A DNA stretch of 64,000 nucleotides. Source: Desulfosalsimonas propionicica. Lineage in GTDB: Bacteria; Desulfobacterota; Desulfobacteria; Desulfobacterales; Desulfosalsimonadaceae. Under the pieces are notes generated by a model. It was not told where the DNA came from. It made no database searches and saw only the letters and a program-made list of their open reading frames with translations. Shown here piece after piece: positions 9,694-20,729 of the stretch; position 1 is the stretch's first letter; each line of letters opens with the position of its first letter. Where the stretch lies: positions 186,001-250,000 of the forward strand of contig NZ_JACDUS010000001.1 of assembly GCF_013761005.1 (NCBI RefSeq), written 5' to 3'. Both the position numbers and the translations under genes were made by a program.

Positions 9694-10811
9694 TTCAGGG
9701 CCCCTGTAACCGGTTCAACTGCCTGGCGTTTTTCCATGAGGGCCGGCAGAAACCTGCGCGTCATGCCGGTAAACGGGTGTTTCTGCAAAGCGCGCACCCC
9801 TGCCCACTGAAAATCAGCCGGTCCGTTTGGCCGGATGCGCCCTGCGGCATAATCGCAGATCACCACCCGGGCTTCAACCCGGAAATGGGTGTAGGCATGG
9901 CGGACCTGCGTCCATTCATAGACGTTTTGCACCCGCAGATTCACGGTCTGGCCCACAATGCGGTGGCAGGCATCAATGGCCGACTCCCCGTCGCTGAGCC
10001 GCCCGCCGGGAAATTCCCAGAGACCGCCGAGCAGACCGTTTTCCGGCCGGCATACGATCAAAACCTTCGGTCCCTTTTGAATCACGGCCGCAACCAGCCG
10101 GTGCAAAGGAACAGGCCGTGTTTGGCGCCGCACAGGAAACAGATCCGTTTCTTTGCGGCGATATGCCCGGCAATGGGATAAAACCGGACAATTTCGGCAA
10201 AGGGCCTTCCCGGGCCGGCAAACCAGGGCGCCAAGCTCCATGAGCGCCTGGTTAAAGGTGCCGGGCCGCCGGCAATCCAGCAGATCTGAAGCCATGGACT
10301 GATAGGTTTTATGGGCGGACGGGACATTGACCGGGGAGGAGTCGGCAAAAACCCTGGCAAGCACCCGCTTGACATTGCCGTCCGCCACCGCAAGGGGCCG
10401 GCCAAAGGCAATGCTCAACACGGCTGCACCAATATATGGCCCTACCCCGGGCAGGGCTGTAAAGGCCTCAAGGGAATCAGGCACCTTCCCGTTATACTCT
10501 GCAGCCACAATCCCGGCCGCCCGGTGCAGGTTCCGGGCCCGGGCATAATATCCCAGGCCTTCCCAACGCTTGAGTACCTGCTGGAGCGGGGCTGCAGCCA
10601 GGTTTTCAATTGCCGGAAAATTTTCAAGAAAGCGGTGATAATAGCTAATGGCCGTGTCCACACGGGTCTGCTGCAGCATCACCTCTGAGACCCAGATGCG
10701 GTAGGCATCACTGGTGCGGCGCCAGGGAAGATCCCTGCCATTTGCCTGATACCAGTTGATCAGGGCTTGTTGAAAATCGCATGTTTTCTGCAAATCAAGC
10801 ATGTTTTTCAT
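9690..10811 (-). CDS. mutY: A/G-specific adenine DNA glycosylase MutY
   Basis: MutY removes adenine mispaired with 8-oxoguanine. The 373-residue protein has the catalytic Glu in SEVMLQQTRV, the helix-hairpin-helix LPGVGPYIGAAVLS, the catalytic Asp in AVADGNVKR, and a [4Fe-4S] site C-x6-C-x2-C-x5-C (CRPGKALCRNCPVLSHC). A C-terminal NUDIX-like domain with GGLWEFPGG recognises the lesion. Length is normal for the family. It is the first gene of the mutY/addB-like/addA-like operon, an unusual repair grouping that joins base excision with break processing. ATG 10811 is taken as start; an alternative ATG lies 9 bases inside. Confidence 0.96.
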   Translation of the reverse strand: MKNMLDLQKTCDFQQALINWYQANGRDLPWRRTSDAYRIWVSEVMLQQTRVDTAISYYHRFLENFPAIENLAAAPLQQVLKRWEGLGYYARARNLHRAAGIVAAEYNGKVPDSLEAFTALPGVGPYIGAAVLSIAFGRPLAVADGNVKRVLARVFADSSPVNVPSAHKTYQSMASDLLDCRRPGTFNQALMELGALVCRPGKALCRNCPVLSHCRAYRRKETDLFPVRRQTRPVPLHRLVAAVIQKGPKVLIVCRPENGLLGGLWEFPGGRLSDGESAIDACHRIVGQTVNLRVQNVYEWTQVRHAYTHFRVEARVVICDYAAGRIRPNGPADFQWAGVRALQKHPFTGMTRRFLPALMEKRQAVEPVTGALN

Positions 10812-10873
10812 TTACAGACCGCACGGTGCATTTGCCGGAACTTGGATTTTTCCGGCAAACGCCGGAATTGGGG

Positions 10874-10902
10874 TTGACCTGTTGTCTGGTTGCGGTTATG
10901 GT
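10874..10902 (+). promoter_or_regulatory. Candidate sigma-70 promoter upstream of panP-like gene
   Basis: TTGACC at 10874-10879 and TATGGT at 10897-10902 are separated by 17 bases, about 95 bases upstream of the decarboxylase start, in the divergent region between mutY and panP. Prediction from hexamer match only. Confidence 0.4.
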
Positions 10903-10997
10903 AAAAAACTTTTTTAAAGGGATATTTTTGCCAGATTTTTCCAAACAGGACAACAGGCTGTCGGATGACAGCATAAACCAAAAGCATTGTAACTTCA

Positions 10998-12653
10998 ATG
11001 GCTGCAAACGCCCCACCACCACCTCCGAAAAAGGACCTGGTCGCTGACTGGCAGCGTCTGGCCAGGGTCTTTATCCGCCCGGAAGACGATGATTCCCGGG
11101 CCACTTTGATCAAGTACATGGAGCGGATTCTTTTCGGGCTCCACGATTTTTTAAAGCGCCACGTGGGCATCACAGAGGCCAGAAGCCTGCGGGAGCTTTC
11201 ACAGAACTACATGCGCACCGATATCAGCGAGGAACCGGAAAAAAAACTCGCCGATGTCATTGCCTGCCTGATCAATGAGACCGCACCCCATGCGGTCAAC
11301 GTGGCATCGCCTTATTTCGTGGGCCACATGACCTCGGCAATTCCGTTTTTCATGGTCCATTTAAAAACCATTGTGGCGGCATTAAACCAGAACGTGGTCA
11401 AGCTCGAGACCTCCAAGGTGGTTTCGGTGATTGAGAAACAGGTCATCGCAAAAATCCACCGGTTAATCTATGATTTTGAGGAAGACTTCTACCTGGCCCA
11501 CGTGCAGAACACGGAAACCACCCTGGGGGTGTTTACCGAAGGGGGCACCACGGCCAATCTCACGGCCCTGTGGGTGGCCAGAAACGCAAAGTTTGCCGCC
11601 AAAAACGAATTTTCCGGCATAGAAAACCAAGGGATCGCTGCGGCCTACCAGGCCTACGGGGTGGACCGGTGCGTGATCCTGGCATCCCGTCTGGTGCACT
11701 ATTCCCTGAGAAAATCCGCCGGCATCCTGGGCATTGGCAACAACAACGTCATTCCCGTGGACACGGACAAAAACCACCGGATCGACATCAACGCCCTGGA
11801 GCAGACCATTTCACGCATCCGCTCCGAGTCGCCCAAAACCTGCATTCTTGCAGCCGTGGGCATTGCCGGGGCAACCGAGACCGGCACCGTGGATCCCCTG
11901 GGTCCCATGGCAGACGTGTGCCGGCGCCACAATATTCATTTTCACGTGGATGCCGCCTGGGGTGGGCCCACCCTGCTGTCGGAAAAATACAAGCACCTGC
12001 TGGCCGGCATTGAAAAAAGCGATTCCGTGACCATTGACGGGCACAAGCAGTTTTACATGCCCATGAGCTGCGGGATGGTTTATTTCAGAGATCCGGAACT
12101 GCTCGATGTTATTGAGTACCATGCCAATTACGTCAACCGCCGGGGATCGGTGGATCTGGGCATCAAGTCGCTTTCCGGCTCCAGGGAGGCCAACAGCCTG
12201 ATTCTGGATTCAGCCTTAAAAATCATGGGATCCCAGGGTTATGCCCTGCTCATTGACCACGGAATCCAAACCGCTGCAGCATTTGCAGACGAAATTAAAA
12301 GCCGGCCGGATTTTGAACTGGTCACCCGCCCGGTATTAAACATTCTCACCTACCGGTACTGCCCGCAAAAAATCCAGCAAGCCCTCAAGCGCGAAAACCA
12401 GGACCGCAGGTGCAGCCTCAACAGTGAGATCAACCGGGTCAACCGGGACCTGCAGCGGCTGCAGCGGGAGGCAGGATACAGTTTTGTCTCGCGCACCACC
12501 CTACAGGGAGATCCGGCATGCGGTGAGAACCTGGTGGTCCTGCGGGCGGTGATCATGAACCCCATGACCGACATGAAAATTCTCCGGGAAATATTAGACG
12601 AGCAGCAAAACATTGCCGCCCGCTTCTGTGCCCCGGACCTGCCGGCGGTATAA
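10998..12653 (+). CDS. panP: PLP-dependent decarboxylase, PanP-like aspartate 1-decarboxylase
   Basis: The 551-residue product belongs to the group II PLP decarboxylases and most resembles the aspartate 1-decarboxylase PanP (TIGR03799 type, about 547 residues), which makes beta-alanine for pantothenate and CoA. Supporting motifs are FVGHMTSAIP near residue 105, GVFTEGGTTANLTAL, the HVDAAWGGP Asp that contacts the pyridine nitrogen, and the PLP lysine in TIDGHKQFYMP. The N-terminus has a run of five prolines. It stands alone, divergent from mutY and convergent with iorB. A glutamate decarboxylase role is the main alternative; the long conserved N-terminal region favours PanP. Only ATG 10998 gives the complete domain; its ribosome site is weak. 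Confidence 0.8.
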   Translation: MAANAPPPPPKKDLVADWQRLARVFIRPEDDDSRATLIKYMERILFGLHDFLKRHVGITEARSLRELSQNYMRTDISEEPEKKLADVIACLINETAPHAVNVASPYFVGHMTSAIPFFMVHLKTIVAALNQNVVKLETSKVVSVIEKQVIAKIHRLIYDFEEDFYLAHVQNTETTLGVFTEGGTTANLTALWVARNAKFAAKNEFSGIENQGIAAAYQAYGVDRCVILASRLVHYSLRKSAGILGIGNNNVIPVDTDKNHRIDINALEQTISRIRSESPKTCILAAVGIAGATETGTVDPLGPMADVCRRHNIHFHVDAAWGGPTLLSEKYKHLLAGIEKSDSVTIDGHKQFYMPMSCGMVYFRDPELLDVIEYHANYVNRRGSVDLGIKSLSGSREANSLILDSALKIMGSQGYALLIDHGIQTAAAFADEIKSRPDFELVTRPVLNILTYRYCPQKIQQALKRENQDRRCSLNSEINRVNRDLQRLQREAGYSFVSRTTLQGDPACGENLVVLRAVIMNPMTDMKILREILDEQQNIAARFCAPDLPAV

Positions 12654-12678
12654 AAACGGATCAGACAACCGGCCGGTT

Positions 12679-13268
12679 TCAGGCTGTGGCTGCCTTGCGC
12701 CCCAATTCAAAGGCTTTCAGGTTGGTTTCTGCAAACGCCTGCCGGGTCACCGCCCCGATGGCATCTTTGAGGCTCTGCTCGTTTAGCGGAATCAGGTTTG
12801 TTGCGCTAAGCGCCCCGAGCAGCACCATGTTCACCGAAAGCACGTTTCCGGCCTTCCGGGCCAGGGCGGCGGCATCCAGGGAAATCAGCCGGGCGCACTT
12901 GGAAGCGATCAGGCGCTGGATATCATCGAGATCCGGATAAACGCCTTTTCCAATGGCTGCGGTAAAGGGCTGCAGGGCGGCTGTGTTGATGATCACCGTG
13001 GTGTCGGCGTTGCATTTTTTCAGCGCGCGCAGGGATTCAGCCGGCTCAAAGCCCACCAGGATATCGGCCTCACCGTCGGAAATAATAGGGCTTTGCGCAT
13101 CTCCGAAAACCAGGGCGGATTCCACCACCCCGCCGCGCTGGGCCATACCGTGGATTTCACTCATGCGCACGGGCACCTGCGAGCGCCGGGCGGCTTCCCC
13201 AAGCACGCGGGAAGCCAGCAAATTGCCCTGACCGCCCACGGCCACGATGATCAGTCGGGTTACATCCA

Positions 13269-13269
<1 letters not shown>
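12679..13269 (-). CDS. iorB: Indolepyruvate:ferredoxin oxidoreductase, beta subunit
   Basis: This 196-residue subunit of the pyruvate-ferredoxin-oxidoreductase gamma type has the glycine-rich N-terminus IIVAVGGQGNLLASRVLG and the block MSEIHGMAQRGGVVESAL typical of IorB. With IorA it oxidatively decarboxylates aryl-pyruvates from aromatic amino acids to aryl-acetyl-CoA, reducing ferredoxin; the reverse reaction can make aromatic amino acids from aryl acids in anaerobes. The ATG at 13269 shares one base with the iorA stop (TAATG), so the two are translationally coupled; a longer open frame upstream lies inside iorA. It faces the panP-like gene convergently with 25 bases between them. Confidence 0.93.
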
Positions 13270-15128
<1,859 letters not shown>

Positions 15129-15171
15129 AAGCCGTATTCCTTTACTATACTGGGTTTGATTTTTTCACGTT

Positions 15172-15214
15172 CCGGGTTAAATTGTAGAAAGTTCTATAAC
15201 ATGGAAAAACCCGG
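15172..15214. promoter_or_regulatory. Nested dyad symmetry upstream of iorAB
   Basis: CCGGGTT at 15172 pairs with AACCCGG at 15208-15214, and inside it TAGAA-AG-TTCTA at 15185-15196 is a perfect smaller palindrome. It lies 44 bases upstream of the iorA start codon in the 270-base divergent gap before rdgB. It could be an operator or leader hairpin; no regulator is known to bind it. The rest of the gap shows no convincing promoter pair. Confidence 0.3.
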
Positions 15215-15398
15215 TGTAAAACATTTTTCGTTGACTTGTGAAGGCCGGTGGCGGTCGCTTTATCAAAGGGGTTTACAATCAAAAACAGATCCAGTATAAA
15301 AAAGGTTTATTTCCTGACACTTCCAGCCGCCGGAACATTTGGAAATCTGACTGGATCATCCTGTTTTACAGTTTTTTATTACAAAATCTGAGGCGCAT

Positions 15399-16067
15399 AT
15401 GGACGAACGAACCACCCTGGTGATAGCCACCCGGAATTCGGGAAAAACCCGTGAAATACGAGAACTGCTGGCCGGATATCCGGTGACCGTAAAAAATCTC
15501 GACGATTTCGGCCCGATTCCGGAAATCGATGAAGATGGCGAAACCTTTGACGACAACGCCTATAAAAAGGCCTCCTTTGCCTCCCGGGTGCTGGGACTGC
15601 CAACCCTGGCAGATGATTCAGGCCTGTGCGTCAATGCCCTGGGCGGGCAGCCGGGAGTGCACTCGGCCCGGTTTGCCGGCGCTGATGCCACGGACGCGGA
15701 AAAATGCCGGAAATTGCTGGAAATGATGGAAAACCAGCAGGACCGGAGCGCGGCGTTTGTTTGCGTGATCTCCATTGCCGTGCCCACGGGTGCAGCCCTT
15801 ACCTACGAAGGCCGTTGCGAGGGGCAGATCCTCCGGGAGCCGGCCGGGCAAAACGGATTTGGCTATGATCCGGTATTTTATTACCCGCCTTTGGACAAAT
15901 CCTTTGCCCGGCTTCCGGCTGCGGAGAAAAACCGGGTCAGCCACAGGGGCCGGGCTCTTGCCGAAATTTGCGCGGAAATGGACAAGATACTCAAATGGAT
16001 CGATCTGCAGATGCCGGTGCCGGAAAAGTTTACCTGCGGGCCTGCGGATGAGTCCACAATCACTTAA
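15399..16067 (+). CDS. rdgB: RdgB/HAM1 non-canonical purine NTP pyrophosphatase
   Basis: RdgB hydrolyses dITP, XTP and ITP to monophosphates and so cleans the nucleotide pool. The 222-residue protein shows the family motifs in order: ATRNSGKTREIREL near the start, EDGETFDDNAYKKA, LADDSGLCVNALGGQPG with the substrate-binding Ser/Asp, ARFAGADAT, and FGYDPVFYYP. The C-terminal 25 residues extend beyond most homologues. It is 17 bases upstream of pckA in the same direction and may be co-transcribed with it. Confidence 0.95.
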   Translation: MDERTTLVIATRNSGKTREIRELLAGYPVTVKNLDDFGPIPEIDEDGETFDDNAYKKASFASRVLGLPTLADDSGLCVNALGGQPGVHSARFAGADATDAEKCRKLLEMMENQQDRSAAFVCVISIAVPTGAALTYEGRCEGQILREPAGQNGFGYDPVFYYPPLDKSFARLPAAEKNRVSHRGRALAEICAEMDKILKWIDLQMPVPEKFTCGPADESTIT

Positions 16068-16084
16068 ACAGGGCAGGTAACTCC

Positions 16085-17725
16085 ATGGCCATTGAAACCT
16101 TAAACCAGATGATCGCCACCCATCCCGAGGTTTTGCGCAATTTAAAACGGGCCCAGATTACCCGTTATGCCGTGGACCAGCGGGAAGGGCTGGTGTTGCC
16201 CTGCGGAGCGCTGTCCACATGGACCCCGCCGGAATCAACGGGCCGTTCTCCGAAAGACACAGTGATCGTGCGCTATCCGGAGCTGGAAGAGCATATTGAC
16301 TGGACCTCTCCCAACAATTTGTCCATTGATCCGGAAACCTTTCACCGCCTCTGGATTGATGCGCTCACCGTGCTGTGGAAAAAACCCCGGGTTTATGTCA
16401 CCGACCGGGTCATCGGGGCGGATCCCCAGTATGCCATGCCGGTGCAGACGGTTACGGATTTTGCCTTAACCAGTCTGTTTACCATGAACATGTTCCGGCC
16501 CGTGCCTTCAAAAATCGATAAAAGCCTGTTTGCAGACAAGCCCTTTACCCTGCTGGTGGCCCCTTATGACAAAATCGACACCTCCAGGTATGAAGGCCGG
16601 CTCAGAAAACGCGAAGACGGCACCACATCGGACATGATCATTGCCATGGATTTCAAAAACCGGCTTGGACTGGTATACGGATCAGCCTACTGCGGCAGCG
16701 CCAAAAAGCTCATGTTTACAGCCATGAACTATTACCTGCCCCATGAAAACATTCTGCCCCTGCACTGCTCAGCCAATGAGGACCACCAGGGCAACGTCTC
16801 TTTGTTTCTGGGCCTTTCCGGGACCGGCAAAACCACCCTGTCGGCGGACAAAAACCGGTCTTTGATCGGCGATGACGAGCACGGATGGGATGAAAACGGG
16901 ATCGCCAATTTTGAGCACGGCTGTTATGCAAAGCTTATTGACCTGGAGCCGGAAAAAGAACCTGAAATCTACAAAGCCGTGTTTTCCCACCGGGAAATAG
17001 AGGAAAACGGGGTGATCATTGAAAACTGCATGACCTATCCCAACGGGACCGTGGACCAGTTTGACGCCCGCCTGACCCAAAACAGCCGGGTGTCCTATCC
17101 GCTGCGGTATCTGAGCAACGTCAAGATCAAGGGCACGGGCCGGCATCCGTCCACCATCATTTTTTTAACCGCTGATGCCAACGGGGTGCTGCCCCCCATT
17201 TCCAGGCTCAATGCCGAGCAGACCATGCTCTGGTTTCTCATGGGATACACCAGCAAGCTGGCCGGAACGGAAACCGGCATCAAGGAACCCCAAACCACGT
17301 TTTCCAGGTTTTTCGGCCAGCCGTTTATGGCCAACAAGCCTTCATATTACGCCAACCTGCTCGGCCGGAAAATGAAGCAGCACAAGACCCGGGTGTTTCT
17401 GGTCAATACCGGCTGGAGCGGCGGGCCCTATGGGACCGGTTCGCGCATTGACATCACCCAGACGCGCGCCATGCTGGATGCGGCCATGGAAGGCCAACTG
17501 GACAATGTGTCTTACACGGAAAACAAACGCTTCCACCTGAGCGTGCCCGACTCCTGCCCGGGTGTGAATGCGGAGATCCTGCATCCGGAAAACACCTGGT
17601 CTGACAAAAACGCCTTTGAGCAGCGGGCCGAAGCACTGGCCCGGGAATTTTCGGATTATTTTGACCAGGCCTATTCAAACGCAGATATTGATCCTGCGGT
17701 TCGGGTCCAGTGCCCGGGTAAGTAA
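16085..17725 (+). CDS. pckA: Phosphoenolpyruvate carboxykinase (ATP)
   Basis: The 546-residue enzyme converts oxaloacetate and ATP to phosphoenolpyruvate, CO2 and ADP. It carries the kinase-1 P-loop GLSGTGKTTLSADKNR near residue 250, the metal-binding IGDDEHGWD, and the upstream GSAYCGSAKKLMF region that holds the active-site Lys. These identify the ATP-dependent rather than the GTP-dependent enzyme, and length is typical. In an anaerobe using acetate or CO2 it links the C4 acids to gluconeogenesis. Start ATG 16085 follows AGGTAACTCC. Confidence 0.96.
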   Translation: MAIETLNQMIATHPEVLRNLKRAQITRYAVDQREGLVLPCGALSTWTPPESTGRSPKDTVIVRYPELEEHIDWTSPNNLSIDPETFHRLWIDALTVLWKKPRVYVTDRVIGADPQYAMPVQTVTDFALTSLFTMNMFRPVPSKIDKSLFADKPFTLLVAPYDKIDTSRYEGRLRKREDGTTSDMIIAMDFKNRLGLVYGSAYCGSAKKLMFTAMNYYLPHENILPLHCSANEDHQGNVSLFLGLSGTGKTTLSADKNRSLIGDDEHGWDENGIANFEHGCYAKLIDLEPEKEPEIYKAVFSHREIEENGVIIENCMTYPNGTVDQFDARLTQNSRVSYPLRYLSNVKIKGTGRHPSTIIFLTADANGVLPPISRLNAEQTMLWFLMGYTSKLAGTETGIKEPQTTFSRFFGQPFMANKPSYYANLLGRKMKQHKTRVFLVNTGWSGGPYGTGSRIDITQTRAMLDAAMEGQLDNVSYTENKRFHLSVPDSCPGVNAEILHPENTWSDKNAFEQRAEALAREFSDYFDQAYSNADIDPAVRVQCPGK

Positions 17726-17770
17726 GGCCTCCTGAGTTTATTTATCCGCAAACAGAATTGATTTTTGAAA

Positions 17771-19528
17771 ATGACAAGTTCAGAACCCGAAGATACACAG
17801 ATCCGCTCGGCCCACCAGCAGCGCATGGCCCGTCTGGCTGCAGACAAACAGCGCATTTTAAAGCAGCCACCGGAAAAGGCCTTAGATGAAATCCTGGATC
17901 ACCCCCAGGCCACTGCCCTGGTTCACTCCATGGCAGAAGAGGATATGTATTTTCTGGTCCATGAAATCGGGGCGGAAGACGCCATGGAACTGCTGTCCCT
18001 GGCTTCCAACCGGCAATGGGAATACCTGCTGGACCTGGAAATCTGGAACCGGGACCGGATCAACCCCCAGGCCCTGGGCCACTGGATGAGCCTGCTGTCC
18101 CGGGCCGATCTCCCGCGGTTTCACCAGTGGGCCGCGTCAGAGAAATATGACCTGTTGGAATACTATCTCCATGAGGCCCTTGAGATCCGAATCCCGGAGG
18201 AAAACGAAGACCCGGGCGATTTTCCGGACGGTTTTTTCACGCATGACGGGGTTTTTTACATCAGCATCCAGGAAGGATTTTTAAACGCCATTGAAGACGA
18301 AGACGACCGGGAAGAGCGCCAGCAGCTCATTCACCAGCTTCTTCGCCACCTTGCAGACGAGGACCTGCAGACCTACCAGGCCACCCTGCTTCGCAGCGTC
18401 AACGTCATGGAGGCAGAAAGCCAGGAAGAAGCCCTGCGGTTTCGCAATGTTCGTCTGGCTGAAAAAGGATTTCTGCCGTTTGAGGAAGCCGTTGGTGTAT
18501 ATGCCCCCATGCGGCCGGAATCGGTTCGCAAGCGCCCGGCACGGACACCGGATACGGCATCTGATGGGGACTTTAACCTGCCGGTGCCTGTTCAGCACAG
18601 TTCCATGCTCTCAGACAGCGGGATTTTCGGAACAGCGCTCTGGCAAATCAAATCAGGCCAGCTTGTCTATGAGCTTCAGGTGGAATTTGCCGCTCTGTGC
18701 AATCAGGTAATTGCAGCAGACCAGCAGCCCGTGCGTCAACGAGAAGAGCTTGGGCACGTGGTGGAAAAGGTTTCCGCATACCTGGGCCTGGGCCTGCACC
18801 GGCTGGCCGGGACGCAAAAACCGCCGGCACCCGGACAAAGTGCAGAGGTCTTAAGCAACTACAGTCTGGCAGACATCTTTCGAACCGGTTACGCCCTGGC
18901 TGTAGATCTGCGAAACCGGGCCCGGAAATGGAAGGCCGATGCCTGGTATGCACATCGTCGGCTGGCCCTGAGTTTCTGGGGAGAGCGGCTCGTGGGTTTT
19001 GTGGGCGGACTTCTGCTGACCCGGCCCAAGTTTTTTGACAATTACCAAACCGGCCGGATGTACCGGGAGTTTGAAACCATGCAAGACATTGAGACGGCCG
19101 AAGCCGCCTTAAACGAAATCACGGCCTTTGACCACCTGCTTTCGTGCATGGAAATCAATACCCATTACCTGCCAAAGCGGTATTTTATCACGCATGAGAA
19201 CCTGCTGCTGACCCTGTGGGCAAAAGACCGCCTGGGCCAGCCCAGGATACCGCTGCCGATTCCGGCAAATGCGTTTCTGCCCTTTTTCAGCCAATTGTGG
19301 GAACAAGGCACAAAAACACCCCGGATTCGGCATTCGGCCAAATCCGATTTTCTCCAATGGCTTTCAGCCCAAAGCGGGATTTCCGACCATGACATATCTG
19401 ATCGCATGGAGGCCGCCCTGGAAAACCTGTTTTCCCGGATTGCCGAAGAATACGGCCATGTTTCCCCAGCGGACCTGGATCCCAGATTTGTCCATTTGTT
19501 TATCCTTGAAAAAACTGAAAATCAATGA
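17771..19528 (+). CDS. DUF6178 family protein of unknown function
   Basis: This 585-residue protein has no signal peptide and no catalytic motif that I recognise. It resembles the DUF6178 proteins of Desulfobacterota: mostly helical, rich in Leu, Glu and Gln, with conserved-looking stretches such as MAEEDMYFLVHEIG near residue 55 and LSFWGERLVGFVGGLLL near residue 400. The start is taken as ATG 17771; an in-frame TTG lies 6 bases upstream. Its stop overlaps the CNNM gene by ATGA, so the two are translationally coupled, which suggests a link to the membrane protein that follows. Function unknown. Confidence 0.85.
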   Translation: MTSSEPEDTQIRSAHQQRMARLAADKQRILKQPPEKALDEILDHPQATALVHSMAEEDMYFLVHEIGAEDAMELLSLASNRQWEYLLDLEIWNRDRINPQALGHWMSLLSRADLPRFHQWAASEKYDLLEYYLHEALEIRIPEENEDPGDFPDGFFTHDGVFYISIQEGFLNAIEDEDDREERQQLIHQLLRHLADEDLQTYQATLLRSVNVMEAESQEEALRFRNVRLAEKGFLPFEEAVGVYAPMRPESVRKRPARTPDTASDGDFNLPVPVQHSSMLSDSGIFGTALWQIKSGQLVYELQVEFAALCNQVIAADQQPVRQREELGHVVEKVSAYLGLGLHRLAGTQKPPAPGQSAEVLSNYSLADIFRTGYALAVDLRNRARKWKADAWYAHRRLALSFWGERLVGFVGGLLLTRPKFFDNYQTGRMYREFETMQDIETAEAALNEITAFDHLLSCMEINTHYLPKRYFITHENLLLTLWAKDRLGQPRIPLPIPANAFLPFFSQLWEQGTKTPRIRHSAKSDFLQWLSAQSGISDHDISDRMEAALENLFSRIAEEYGHVSPADLDPRFVHLFILEKTENQ

Positions 19529-20619
19529 CGCTTCTGTTCATTTACCTGTTTATCGCCCTGGGGGTCTCATTTCTGTGCTCCATCATGGAGTCTGTCCTGC
19601 TGTCGATCACCCCGAGCTTTACCGCAGCCTTTGAGGAGGTTCATCCCAAAACCGGCAAACTGCTGCGCACACTGAAAACCGATATTGACCGCCCCCTGGC
19701 CGCCATTTTGAGCTTAAACACCATCGCCCATACAGTAGGCGCCGCCGGTGTGGGCGCCCAGGCGGTTGCGGTGTTCGGCAGCCAATACGTGGGGATTACA
19801 TCCGCGGTGCTCACATTTCTGATCCTGGTTTTGTCCGAAATCATTCCCAAGACCATCGGCGCGCTTTTCTGGAGGAGCCTGACCCGGCCCACAGTGCTTT
19901 TGCTCCGCAGCCTTATCATTGTTCTATACCCCCTGGTGCAGATGTCTCAGGTGATTACCTACCTGTTTTCCAGGGGGAAAAAAATCACGCCGGTGACCCG
20001 GGATGAAATCCGGGCCCTGGCGGATCTGGGATTTGAAGAAGGCCTGTTTCTGGAAAAGGAATCCCGGATTCTCAAAAACCTGATGCGCCTGAGCTCCATC
20101 CGGGCCGCTGATATCATGACCCCGCGCAAGGTCATGTTTTCCCTGCCCGAAAGCATGCGCATAGACGAGGTCTACAAGGTTTATCCCAGCATTCATGTTT
20201 CCCGGATTCCCCTGTATGAACCGGACAACAAGTCCATTGCCCGATACATTTTAAAAGACGATCTGCTGCTGGCCCTGGCCACCGGGGATGCCACCCGGAC
20301 GGTTTCCGGGCTGGGGCGGGACATGCTGGCCGTACCTGAAACGGTCAACCTGTTTCGCCTGTTTGAACAGCTTCTGGATCGGCGGGAGCATATTGCCCTG
20401 GTCGTGGATGAATACGGCGGTATTGCCGGGCTGGTGTCCATGGAAGACATCCTGGAGACCCTTCTGGGCACGGAAATCATTGATGAAACCGACACCATTC
20501 CCAACATGCGCAAGTGGGCCAGAAAGCAATGGTATGAAAGGGCCCGGTCCCACGGCCTGATTGCCGCAGAAGATGACCAGAGCATAGAAACGGAAAGCCG
20601 CCTTCCGGATAGTTCTTAA
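19525..20619 (+). CDS. CNNM-domain/CBS-pair membrane protein (hemolysin/CorC-like, Mg2+/Co2+ efflux family)
   Basis: The 364-residue protein starts with a CNNM (DUF21) membrane domain of about three to four helices, with the conserved VLSEIIPKTIGA stretch near residue 97. A CBS pair follows, including RAADIMTPRKVMFSLPE and LVVDEYGGIAGLVSMEDILETLLG, the CorC/CNNM signature. The usual C-terminal CorC_HlyC domain is absent, so it is shorter than the ~420-residue family norm. Members are thought to export Mg2+ or Na+-coupled divalent cations, with the CBS pair binding Mg-ATP. The gene overlaps the DUF6178 gene and precedes a cation antiporter, making a small ion-transport cluster. Confidence 0.9.
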   Translation: MTLLFIYLFIALGVSFLCSIMESVLLSITPSFTAAFEEVHPKTGKLLRTLKTDIDRPLAAILSLNTIAHTVGAAGVGAQAVAVFGSQYVGITSAVLTFLILVLSEIIPKTIGALFWRSLTRPTVLLLRSLIIVLYPLVQMSQVITYLFSRGKKITPVTRDEIRALADLGFEEGLFLEKESRILKNLMRLSSIRAADIMTPRKVMFSLPESMRIDEVYKVYPSIHVSRIPLYEPDNKSIARYILKDDLLLALATGDATRTVSGLGRDMLAVPETVNLFRLFEQLLDRREHIALVVDEYGGIAGLVSMEDILETLLGTEIIDETDTIPNMRKWARKQWYERARSHGLIAAEDDQSIETESRLPDSS

Positions 20620-20621
20620 AA

Positions 20622-20729
20622 ATGGAGGAAATCCGGGCCTGCATGGCACAGCTGATGTTCCGAACCAATTTCGAAAAGGCGTTCCGGCGGCATAAAAAAC
20701 ATATTGCCGGGAACGGAAAACACTTCTGA
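20622..20729 (+). CDS. Possible 35-residue small protein between CNNM and antiporter genes
   Basis: An ATG 2 bases after the CNNM stop opens a 35-codon frame that fills the whole gap and ends in TGATG, sharing one base with the antiporter start. The sequence begins MEEIRACMAQLMF and is basic toward the end (FRRHKKHIAGNGKHF). It has no clear Shine-Dalgarno and no homology that I recognise. The exact fit suggests a leader or coupling peptide, but a chance open frame of this length is quite possible. Confidence 0.3.
   Translation: MEEIRACMAQLMFRTNFEKAFRRHKKHIAGNGKHF

Noticed and set aside
12667-12678. AACCGGCCGGTT palindrome between the convergent panP-like and iorB genes
   Set aside because: A 12-base perfect palindrome without loop or T-run is not a terminator, and nothing else marks it as functional.
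15231-15300. TTGACT as a -35 element for rdgB
   Set aside because: No acceptable -10 hexamer at 15-19 bases.
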